Shown here in pieces: positions 1 to 6,846 of a DNA stretch of 15,905 nucleotides. Origin of the DNA: CAWVWF01 sp963933885 (GTDB lineage Bacteria; Bacteroidota; Bacteroidia; Flavobacteriales_C; GCA-002722245). The position numbers were made by a program, and so were the translations under genes. Below the pieces are notes generated by a model. That model was not told where the DNA came from and made no database searches. It saw only the letters and a list, made by a program, of their open reading frames with translations. Position 1 is the first letter of the stretch. Every line of letters begins with the position of its first letter. Location: the NCBI GenBank assembly GCA_963933885.1, contig CAWVWF010000068.1, positions 1 to 15,905 of the forward strand, in the 5' to 3' direction.

Positions 1-1
1 C

Positions 2-499
2 CATTATATAATGGGGATTTTGTTAACGATTCAAAACAAAAAAGCACGTCCAATTGGATATGTAGTAGACAATCAAGCGGCTAATTCAACTTGGATTAGT
101 AGAAATATGATTTTTACTGGATTGATGATTTTAGCTTTTATCGTAGTTCACTTTATCGATTTCTGGTTCCCAGAGGTTAACACTAAATTCATCGTAGGTG
201 ATTGGAGTGGTAAATTACCAGGAGAAGAAAGCTTTAGATACTACCATGAGCTTCAGGAAACTTTTTCTGGAACTGCAGGAATCATAAAAGGAGCAATTTA
301 TACAATTGCATTTATCTTTTTAGGACTACACTTGGCTCACGGATTTGCATCAACTTTCCAATCTGTTGGTTTCCGTCACGGGAAATACACACCTACATTA
401 GCGAAATTAGGTAAAGCATATGCTGTACTTGTACCGCTAGCGTTTGCAGGAATTGTTTGGTTTCACGTATTATGTTCTGCTTGTTGCGCAGCACACTAA
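2..499 (+). CDS. sdhC: Succinate dehydrogenase cytochrome b subunit, 5' partial
   Basis: This is the membrane anchor of succinate:quinone oxidoreductase. It binds heme b and passes electrons from the SdhB iron-sulfur clusters to quinone. The frame is open to the window edge: His-Tyr-Ile precede the first visible ATG at 11, and the motif around it (HYIMGILLTIQNKKARP) is internal in the family, so the true start is off-window and the ATG at 11 is not a start. Counting from that Met, membrane helices lie at about 33-53, 91-115 and 137-158; the N-terminal helices are missing. H47 and H107/H110 sit where the second pair of heme-ligand histidines is expected in the fused B-type cytochrome. No SdhD gene follows, in keeping with a single-anchor enzyme. 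The C-terminus is unusual, ending LCSACCAAH with three cysteines. sdhA begins 14 bases downstream. Confidence 0.93.
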   Translation, partial: HYIMGILLTIQNKKARPIGYVVDNQAANSTWISRNMIFTGLMILAFIVVHFIDFWFPEVNTKFIVGDWSGKLPGEESFRYYHELQETFSGTAGIIKGAIYTIAFIFLGLHLAHGFASTFQSVGFRHGKYTPTLAKLGKAYAVLVPLAFAGIVWFHVLCSACCAAH

Positions 500-513
500 A
501 AAGGATTTAAGAT

Positions 514-2526
514 ATGTCATTAGACTCGAAAACACCGGATGGTCCAATTAAGGATAAGTGGACTAATCATAAAAATAATATTAATGTTGTAAACCCTGCC
601 AACAAACGTTTAATAGACGTTATCGTTGTAGGAACAGGTTTAGCTGGAGGTTCAGCTGCTTCTTCTTTAGCAGAAATGGGATACAATGTAAAAGCATTTT
701 GTTACCAAGATTCTCCAAGAAGAGCGCATTCAATTGCAGCACAAGGAGGAATCAACGCAGCAAAAAACTACCAAAATGATGGTGATTCAACTTACCGTTT
801 ATTTTACGATACTGTAAAAGGTGGTGATTACCGTGCTAGAGAATCAAACGTTTATCGTTTGGCTGAAGTTTCTGGTAACATTATCGATCAGTGTGTTGCA
901 CAAGGAGTTCCATTTGCAAGAGATTATGGAGGTTTATTAGATAACCGTTCTTTTGGAGGGGTTCTAGTATCTCGTACATTCTACGCTAAAGGTCAAACTG
1001 GACAACAACTTTTGTTAGGTGCTTATTCAGCAATGAATCGCCAGATTAACAAAGGGAAAATCAAAATGTACAACAGACATGAAATGTTGGATTTGGTTAT
1101 CGTTGATGGTAAAGCAAGAGGAATTATCGCAAGAAACTTAGTAACAGGAGAAATCGAAAGACATTCTGCTCACGCTGTAGTAATTGCATCAGGAGGTTAC
1201 GGAAACGTATTCTACTTATCAACTAACGCAATGGGATCTAACGTTTCTGCTGCTTGGAAGATACACAAGAAAGGAGCATATTTCGCTAACCCTTGTTATA
1301 CTCAAATTCATCCAACGTGTATTCCACGTTCAGGAGATCATCAATCGAAATTAACTTTAATGAGTGAATCATTAAGGAATGATGGAAGAATTTGGGTTCC
1401 TGGAAAAATGGAGGATGTTACTGCAATCAGATCAGGCGCTAAAAAAGCGATTGATATTCCTGAAGCAGATAGAGATTATTATTTAGAAAGAAGATATCCT
1501 GCATTCGGAAACTTAGTACCTCGTGATGTTGCATCAAGAGCTGCTAAAGAAAGATGTGATGCTGGTTATGGTGTTAATAAAACTGGAGAAGCTGTTTATT
1601 TAGATTTCGCTGCAGCAATTCAGCGTTACGGAAAAACTGAAGCTAGTATTGCTGGTTTAGATGCTAACGATCAAAAATTAGTAATCAAATTAGGTACTGC
1701 AGTTATTGAAAATAAGTATGGTAACTTATTTCAGATGTATGAAAAAATTACAGATGAAAACCCATACGTTATGCCAATGAAAATTTATCCAGCTGTTCAT
1801 TATACAATGGGTGGTATCTGGGTTGATTATAACTTAATGACGACTATCCAAGGTTGTTATGCTGCTGGAGAAGCTAACTTCTCAGATCATGGAGCTAACA
1901 GATTAGGAGCTTCTGCATTAATGCAAGGTTTAGCTGATGGTTATTTCGTATTACCTTATACAATAGGTGATTCTTTAGCTGCTGAAATTAGAACTGGTGA
2001 GATTCCAACGGATACTCCAGAATTTGATGCTGCTGAAGCTGATGTTAAAAAACAAATTGACTTCTTTATCAATAATAAAGGAACTAAGTCTGTAGATTCT
2101 TTCCATAAGAGATTAGGGAAAGTAATGTGGGACAAAGTTGGTATGGCTCGTAACGCAAAAGGATTGACGGAAGCAATTGCTGAAATCAAACAAATTCGTG
2201 AAGAGTTTTACAAAGAAGTTAAAGTTCTTGGATCTGCAGATGGATTAAATCCTGAATTAGAAAAAGCAATTAGAGTTGCCGATTTCTTAGAATTAGGAGA
2301 ATTGTTCGCTAAGGATGCTCTTGAAAGAAACGAATCTTGTGGAGGTCACTTCCGTGAAGAGTCTGTTGAAGTAGGAGGAGACCAAGATGGAGAAGCGTTA
2401 AGAGATGATGTTAATTATAGATATGTATCAGCATGGGAATACAAAGGTGAGCCTAGCGATGCAGTTCTTCATAAGGAAGCATTAGAGTTTAATGATATCG
2501 AGTTAAAAACAAGAAGTTACAAATAG
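514..2526 (+). CDS. sdhA: Succinate dehydrogenase flavoprotein subunit
   Basis: This is the catalytic subunit, which oxidises succinate to fumarate with covalently bound FAD on the cytoplasmic face of the inner membrane. The 670 residues are full length for the Bacteroidota/B-type enzyme. The dinucleotide fold GTGLAGG is at 40-46. The HSIAAQGG motif gives the FAD-linking histidine, H72. Expected active-site residues are present: H266 in HPTC, the acid/base arginine R337 in PRDVASR, H429 in HYTMGG and R463 in GANRLGAS. The C-terminal GGHFREES segment is also typical. The ATG at 514 is the only start that leaves the usual N-terminal extension of about 35 residues before the FAD fold. It is translated with sdhC upstream and sdhB 24 bases downstream. 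B-type enzymes of this sort can also run as fumarate reductases; aerobic succinate oxidation is the more likely direction in a flavobacterium. Confidence 0.98.
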   Translation: MSLDSKTPDGPIKDKWTNHKNNINVVNPANKRLIDVIVVGTGLAGGSAASSLAEMGYNVKAFCYQDSPRRAHSIAAQGGINAAKNYQNDGDSTYRLFYDTVKGGDYRARESNVYRLAEVSGNIIDQCVAQGVPFARDYGGLLDNRSFGGVLVSRTFYAKGQTGQQLLLGAYSAMNRQINKGKIKMYNRHEMLDLVIVDGKARGIIARNLVTGEIERHSAHAVVIASGGYGNVFYLSTNAMGSNVSAAWKIHKKGAYFANPCYTQIHPTCIPRSGDHQSKLTLMSESLRNDGRIWVPGKMEDVTAIRSGAKKAIDIPEADRDYYLERRYPAFGNLVPRDVASRAAKERCDAGYGVNKTGEAVYLDFAAAIQRYGKTEASIAGLDANDQKLVIKLGTAVIENKYGNLFQMYEKITDENPYVMPMKIYPAVHYTMGGIWVDYNLMTTIQGCYAAGEANFSDHGANRLGASALMQGLADGYFVLPYTIGDSLAAEIRTGEIPTDTPEFDAAEADVKKQIDFFINNKGTKSVDSFHKRLGKVMWDKVGMARNAKGLTEAIAEIKQIREEFYKEVKVLGSADGLNPELEKAIRVADFLELGELFAKDALERNESCGGHFREESVEVGGDQDGEALRDDVNYRYVSAWEYKGEPSDAVLHKEALEFNDIELKTRSYK

Positions 2527-2550
2527 GCTTAGGCCAAAAAGATAAGCGTT

Positions 2551-3306
2551 ATGAATTTAACACTGAAAATCTGGAGACAAAAGGATTCACAAGCAAAAGG
2601 AGCTATTGAAACTTACCCAATAAGTGATATTAGTCCTGATTCATCATTTTTAGAAATGTTGGATGTTTTGAACGAAAGTTTAGTTAACAGAGATATTGAG
2701 CCGGTTGCATTCGATCACGATTGTAGAGAAGGTATTTGTGGAATGTGTTCTTTGTATATCAATGGAGAAGCACACGGACCAGATAGAAAAGTTACTACTT
2801 GTCAATTACACATGAGAATGTTTAAGGACGGTGATACAATTACAATTGAGCCTTTTAGATCAGGAGCATTTCCTGTAGTAAAAGATTTAGTAGTTGATAG
2901 AGATGCTTTTGAAAAAATCCAACAAGCTGGTGGTTACGTTTCTGTAAACACTTCTGGAAATACGCAAGATGCAAACTCATTACCTATTCCAAAGATAGAT
3001 GCTGATACTGCATTTGATTCTGCAACTTGTATTGGTTGTGGTGCTTGTGTTGCAACTTGTAAGAATGGATCTGCAATGTTATTCGTTTCAGCTAAAGTTT
3101 CTCAGTTCTCATTATTACCTCAAGGTAAAGTTGAAGCTGACAGACGTGTTTTAAACATGGTTGGAAAAATGGATGACTTAGGATTTGGAAACTGTACAAA
3201 CACTGGTGCTTGTGAAGTTGAATGTCCAAAAGGAATATCTTTAGATAACATCGCAAGAATGAATAGTGAGTTCTTAAGAGCTTCTATCATTTCTGAAGAA
3301 AAGTAA
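2551..3306 (+). CDS. sdhB: Succinate dehydrogenase iron-sulfur subunit
   Basis: This subunit carries electrons from the SdhA flavin to the SdhC heme and quinone site through three iron-sulfur clusters. The N-terminal ferredoxin fold has C58, C63, C66 and C84 for [2Fe-2S] (CREGICGMC, then TTC). The C-terminal domain has CIGCGACVATC (C160, C163, C166, C170), and C215, C221 and C225 in NCTNTGACEVECPKG complete the [4Fe-4S] and [3Fe-4S] sites. All expected ligands are present. At 251 residues it has normal length. It is the last gene of the sdhCAB unit; a strong intrinsic terminator starts about 20 bases after the stop. Confidence 0.98.
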   Translation: MNLTLKIWRQKDSQAKGAIETYPISDISPDSSFLEMLDVLNESLVNRDIEPVAFDHDCREGICGMCSLYINGEAHGPDRKVTTCQLHMRMFKDGDTITIEPFRSGAFPVVKDLVVDRDAFEKIQQAGGYVSVNTSGNTQDANSLPIPKIDADTAFDSATCIGCGACVATCKNGSAMLFVSAKVSQFSLLPQGKVEADRRVLNMVGKMDDLGFGNCTNTGACEVECPKGISLDNIARMNSEFLRASIISEEK

Positions 3307-3328
3307 ATTATACTTTATATAATTGATT

Positions 3329-3358
3329 AAAAGGCCTGGTATATCCAGGCCTTTTTTT
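3329..3358 (+). terminator. Intrinsic terminator of the sdhCAB operon
   Basis: A perfect stem AAGGCCTGG / CCAGGCCTT (3331-3339 with 3345-3353), extendable by two A-T pairs, closes a 5-base TATAT loop and runs into seven T residues. It lies 22 bases after the sdhB stop and marks the end of the operon. The A tract on the 5' side would also let it work on the other strand, but no gene converges from the right. Confidence 0.93.
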
Positions 3359-3526
3359 GTTCGTTTTATTTTGGGAAAACTAATATTTATTGAAATAATC
3401 TCTGAAGAGAAATGATATCAAAAACATTGCTCATTTATACCTTTCTCACAATCTGAGAATCCTTTATTTTGGTTCATTATAAGTTGCGTTAATTCCTAAT
3501 GTTTGAAATTGTCACGTGAATAGTAA

Positions 3527-3558
3527 TTGATTAAAGCATACCAGCCTCATTAGTTTTG
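3527..3558 (+). promoter_or_regulatory. Bacteroidota-type promoter for the DinB-like gene
   Basis: The -7 box TAGTTTTG (3551-3558) matches TAnnTTTG exactly. A -33 TTG at 3527-3529 gives a 21-base spacer, within the 17-23 range reported for Bacteroidota promoters. Transcription would begin near 3564-3566, giving a leader of roughly 35 bases before the ATG at 3600. The rest of the 3307-3599 gap holds only the sdh terminator and a weak 6-bp inverted repeat (TTCTCA/TGAGAA, 3443-3459). Confidence 0.55.
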
Positions 3559-3599
3559 AACTCAGTATTAGTATTGACAGAATTTAAAACTAAAGAACA

Positions 3600-4184
3600 A
3601 TGGGGCAATTTATCACAACAAAGCAAACAATTACAAACGAAATTTCAGAAGTGGCTGATCAGTTAACAATCAATTTTAATGGTTTAAGTGATCTATGGTA
3701 TGAATCATTACCTAATTCAGATTGGACGGCTAAGGAAATTGCAGAACATATATATCTTGTTAATCAATATGTTATTTCTAAAGTTAAATACACAAAAGGT
3801 TTAATCTTAGAAGGGTTTGTAAATAATGAAATAGATTATGAAGAATCTGATTTGAAAGTGGTTGATATTATGCTCGCAGTTAGTTTATACAGAGTAGAGG
3901 CACCAGCTGAATTTACAAGGTCATTATGTTTTTCGGCTGAAGAAATGAAACTGAAGTTAATATATCAACTCAAAGTCATGCATAGTTTACTAAAGGAACT
4001 TCCTGAAGAAATGATTAATAATTACAAGGAACACTCAAAATTCATTTCAGGGATTAAATTAGATTTATATCAACTGATCTACCTTTCAATAATCCACTGC
4101 AAACATCATTTATCTCAAATAAGCACGCTTAAAGAAATTGAACAAGCATTGGCCCAAGAAGAACTAGTTAGCGTTTACTGCTAG
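3600..4184 (+). CDS. DinB-superfamily four-helix protein
   Basis: This 194-residue protein is mostly helical and has the layout of the DinB/YfiT metal-dependent hydrolase superfamily. Members are cytoplasmic four-helix bundles that usually bind one divalent metal through three histidines. The first ligand would be H50, in the helix-2 motif WTAKEIAEHIYLVNQ. The other two would be H166 and H170 in IHCKHHLSQI, matching the family's HxxxH near the C-terminus. Some relatives act as thiol-dependent transferases or with bacillithiol, but the substrate here cannot be told from sequence. The ATG at 3600 follows a good promoter by about 40 bases, and no earlier in-frame ATG fits. The gene stands alone: a terminator precedes it and another promoter-like box follows. 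Family assignment is fairly sure; function is not known. Confidence 0.75.
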   Translation: MGQFITTKQTITNEISEVADQLTINFNGLSDLWYESLPNSDWTAKEIAEHIYLVNQYVISKVKYTKGLILEGFVNNEIDYEESDLKVVDIMLAVSLYRVEAPAEFTRSLCFSAEEMKLKLIYQLKVMHSLLKELPEEMINNYKEHSKFISGIKLDLYQLIYLSIIHCKHHLSQISTLKEIEQALAQEELVSVYC

Positions 4185-4255
4185 TCTTTAAATCGTTAGT
4201 TCTTTACAACAATAAGATATTCATCGTTTTTTTTAAAATATTGAAATCAAAATAT

Positions 4256-4263
4256 TAGTTTTG
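4256..4263 (+). promoter_or_regulatory. Candidate -7 box upstream of the first GT-C-like gene
   Basis: TAGTTTTG matches the Bacteroidota -7 consensus TAnnTTTG and is identical to the box upstream of the DinB-like gene. It is 25 bases before the GTG start at 4289. No TTG lies at proper spacing: the nearest, 4241-4243, leaves only 12 bases. It is therefore a half-supported promoter for the 4289-9786 run. Confidence 0.35.
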
Positions 4264-4288
4264 ATGTTCGAGATTAAAAAAAAAGACT

Positions 4289-6118
4289 GTGAAGAATAAA
4301 TTTTTATCTACAATACCAGGAATAATCTTCATTTTATTTATTGCATATTTTTTCATCTACATTACTGGTATTCAAAAGGTAATTAGCTGGGATGCTCTAG
4401 GTTATTATTTATACTTACCGTCAACATTTCTTTATGATGATGTGCCTTTAGATAAGTATGCATTGTATGATCAGTTGATTAAGCAATACGATCTTTCTGG
4501 TACTTTTTATCAAATAGATAAAACAGCTACAGGACATTTCATAAATAAGTACTCAATGGGTATGGCTGTGATATATGCACCATTCTATTTTATTGGAGAT
4601 TTAATAGCATCAGTTACCGAATATCCACGAGATGGATTTTCAATGCCATACCAGTTAAGTCTTCAAATAGGAGGGTTCATTTATACTGTACTAAGTGTTT
4701 TATTGGTATTCAAATTATTATCTAAATTTTATAGTCAAGCTGTTGTTACCATTGTAACCGCAGCTTTTTTCTTTGGTACCAATTACTTCCTTTCAGCAAC
4801 TGTAGGTAACTCAATGCCTCATAACATGCTGTTTTTCTTCTATGGAATTATCATTTGGCAAACTGTAGAATGGCATAAAACATATCAAACTAAAAACATT
4901 ATTTACTTAGGAATCGCAGCAGGTATTCTAATTCTTGCGAGACCATCTGAATTGCTTGCTCTATTTATTCCATTGTTTTGGAATGTAACGAGTATCGCGT
5001 CTTTTAAAAGTAAACTTCAGTTATTAAAATCATACAAAACACAATTGTTATTGTTGATTATGATAATGTTATGTTTCGGATTGCCTCAATTCGTATACTG
5101 GAAAATATTGGCAGGTAAATGGTTGGTGACAGATTATGGTAATGCAGCTGAAGGGTTTGATTTTTTAAGTCCGCATTTCATCGATGTCCTTTTAAGTTTT
5201 AGAAAAGGTTGGTTCATCTACACACCTATAATGTTGGTAGCAACGATTGGATTTTATTTCTTGAAAAAGAGAAACCCAAAGTTATTTACACCATTTTTTA
5301 TATTCTTCATTCTGAATCTGTATGTGGTTTGTAGCTGGAGTTGTTGGTGGTATGCAGATAGTTTTAGCTGTAGAGCATTAATTCAAAGTAGTATCGTAAT
5401 GTTGTTCCCATTGTCCGAATTGGTTGCATACATGATCGATAAAAAGAAGAAAACATTGATCATCTCAATATTGTCTGTATTTGTATTGTTAAACCTTTTC
5501 CAAACATGGCAATTCAACAAAGGGATCATTCATAGATCAAGAATGACAATGGCTTATTATTTTAAGACTTTTGGAACGCTTGAATTGGATGCTAAAAATG
5601 ATCATCTTCTTTTAGTAGCTAGAAATACAACTGGATCTACAGAAGTATTACCCGATGCTAAAGGATTGAATTTAACGCAAACTTTAGTTTATGATTTTGA
5701 AGATTTAGAAAACCCAAATGAATCTAACAAAGCATCCGCTTTTAAAGGAGCGTTAGGTGATTATGTAAATGATAAAAAATCGTTTTCAAAAGCAGTAAAA
5801 ATACCTTTCTCTAAAATTACAGATAAAGAACATGCTTGGATTGAGGTTAATTTTAAAGTGAAACCTACATATGATTTCAAAGCGGAACCTTTTAGCATCG
5901 TTACGCTCTTTAGTCACAAGGGTAAAAACTATAAGTATAGAGGTTTAAACTCTGAAGGATTAGACCTGAAGGTGAATGAATGGAATTCAGTTAAGCGTGT
6001 ATATTTAACACCAGAGGTTAGAACAGGAGACGATGAGTTCGTGTTTTATATCTGGAATAGAGGTAAGCAACTGGTAAGAATTGATCAGATTGAAGTCAAA
6101 ATCTATGAAAACAAATAA
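4289..6118 (+). CDS. Polytopic membrane protein, GT-C glycosyltransferase-like, with C-terminal beta domain
   Basis: This 609-residue inner-membrane protein has many hydrophobic helices between about residues 8 and 410, then a soluble region at about 425-609. An acidic residue after the first helix (D35 in ISWDALGYYLYLP) is placed like the catalytic aspartate of GT-C enzymes, which use polyprenyl-phosphate sugars. The segments LILARPSELL (214-223), RKGWFIYTP (305-313) and SWSCWWYADSFSCRALI (349-365) are of a kind I know from Bacteroidota GT39-like proteins. The C-terminal part, with YDFEDLENPNES and an alternating polar/hydrophobic pattern, resembles a beta-sandwich that could bind glycan. 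The start is GTG at 4289; it is preferred because it begins MKNKF directly before the first helix, and no ATG is near. It overlaps the sirtuin by 14 bases. Donor and acceptor are unknown. Confidence 0.7.
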   Translation: MKNKFLSTIPGIIFILFIAYFFIYITGIQKVISWDALGYYLYLPSTFLYDDVPLDKYALYDQLIKQYDLSGTFYQIDKTATGHFINKYSMGMAVIYAPFYFIGDLIASVTEYPRDGFSMPYQLSLQIGGFIYTVLSVLLVFKLLSKFYSQAVVTIVTAAFFFGTNYFLSATVGNSMPHNMLFFFYGIIIWQTVEWHKTYQTKNIIYLGIAAGILILARPSELLALFIPLFWNVTSIASFKSKLQLLKSYKTQLLLLIMIMLCFGLPQFVYWKILAGKWLVTDYGNAAEGFDFLSPHFIDVLLSFRKGWFIYTPIMLVATIGFYFLKKRNPKLFTPFFIFFILNLYVVCSWSCWWYADSFSCRALIQSSIVMLFPLSELVAYMIDKKKKTLIISILSVFVLLNLFQTWQFNKGIIHRSRMTMAYYFKTFGTLELDAKNDHLLLVARNTTGSTEVLPDAKGLNLTQTLVYDFEDLENPNESNKASAFKGALGDYVNDKKSFSKAVKIPFSKITDKEHAWIEVNFKVKPTYDFKAEPFSIVTLFSHKGKNYKYRGLNSEGLDLKVNEWNSVKRVYLTPEVRTGDDEFVFYIWNRGKQLVRIDQIEVKIYENK

Positions 6119-6803
6119 GCTCAATATTGTAATATTATCTGGTGCAGGAATTAGTGCCGAGAGCGGAATTTCAACTTTTAGAGATAGTAATGGTCTTTGG
6201 GAAAATCATAGCATATACGATGTAGCAACTCCTGATGCTTGGAATAGAAATTCAGAATTGGTTAATCGTTTTTACAATGAACGGCGAAAGCAACTGTATA
6301 CAGTTAAGCCTAATAATGGCCATTTCTCTTTGGTGAATTTGGAGGATAAATTTAACGTAAACATCATCACTCAGAACGTTGATGATTTACATGAACAAGC
6401 AGGATCTAACAACGTTTTACATCTTCATGGAGAACTAAAAAAAGTTAGAAGTTCAATAAACCCTAATCTTATCTATGATTTGGAAGGATGGGAATTAAAA
6501 GCTGAAGATAAATCCGAAGATGGATCACAACTTCGTCCGCATATTGTTTGGTTTGGAGAAGCAGTCCCAAATATTGAAGTTGCTTCAGAAATAACTTCTG
6601 AAGCAGACATATTAATTATAGTTGGAACTTCCTTAAATGTATACCCAGCAGCAGGACTTTGTGATGTTATAAAAAGCACTACAAGAGTTTATTTAGTAGA
6701 CCCAGCAGATGTAGAATCAAAAGGTTTACAAAATCTTACTATCATAAAATCAACAGCAACTGAAGGCCTTCCTCAGTTGGTTAAAGATTTACTCGAAGAA
6801 TAA
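6105..6803 (+). CDS. cobB: Sir2-family NAD-dependent protein deacylase, class III-like, zinc-less
   Basis: Sirtuins remove acyl groups from protein lysines, consuming NAD and giving nicotinamide and O-acyl-ADP-ribose. The NAD-binding motifs are GAGISAESGISTFRD (13-27), TQNVDDLHEQAG (89-100) and GTS (174-176). The catalytic histidine is H108 in HLHGEL. Y57 and R60 in FYNERR form the YxxR signature of class III (SIRT5/E. coli CobB) enzymes, which prefer succinyl- or malonyl-lysine. The four zinc cysteines are absent: the matching stretch reads KKVRSSINP to DKSEDGSQLRP, and the only cysteine in the protein is C186. I recall this zinc-less form in other Bacteroidota. The ATG at 6105 gives a normal 232-residue protein and a 14-base overlap with the upstream gene; a TTG at 6081 would add eight unneeded residues. 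The symbol is by analogy with E. coli. Confidence 0.9.
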   Translation: MKTNKLNIVILSGAGISAESGISTFRDSNGLWENHSIYDVATPDAWNRNSELVNRFYNERRKQLYTVKPNNGHFSLVNLEDKFNVNIITQNVDDLHEQAGSNNVLHLHGELKKVRSSINPNLIYDLEGWELKAEDKSEDGSQLRPHIVWFGEAVPNIEVASEITSEADILIIVGTSLNVYPAAGLCDVIKSTTRVYLVDPADVESKGLQNLTIIKSTATEGLPQLVKDLLEE

Positions 6804-6821
6804 AAAGTTGAATGATTTAGG

Positions 6822-6829
6822 TATATTTG
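6822..6829 (+). promoter_or_regulatory. Candidate -7 box that favours the ATG start at 6847
   Basis: TATATTTG fits TAnnTTTG and is 17 bases upstream of the ATG at 6847. It lies downstream of the alternative TTG start at 6808. If used, transcripts from it could only be translated from 6847. There is no TTG at -33 spacing, so this is a half site and may be chance in AT-rich DNA. Confidence 0.3.
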
Positions 6830-6846
6830 TTCTTTCAAACGGAGCA

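Noticed and set aside
11..13. ATG at 11 as the start of sdhC
   Set aside because: The frame continues to the window edge and the sequence around it is internal in the family; the N-terminal helices with the other heme histidines are missing.
1956..2189. Minus-strand open frame inside sdhA
   Set aside because: It lies wholly within a well-supported sdhA coding region in the opposite direction, with no recognisable domain or promoter.
4163..4185. Inverted repeat ACTAG/CTAGT as a terminator of the DinB-like gene
   Set aside because: Only 5 bp, an 13-base loop, overlaps the coding end, and no T run follows directly.
6473..6679. Minus-strand open frame inside the sirtuin gene
   Set aside because: It is antisense to conserved sirtuin motifs and has no family features of its own.
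6808..6810. TTG at 6808 as start of the second membrane protein
   Set aside because: The ATG at 6847 gives a better N-terminus, and a promoter-like TATATTTG lies between them. The TTG is not excluded.
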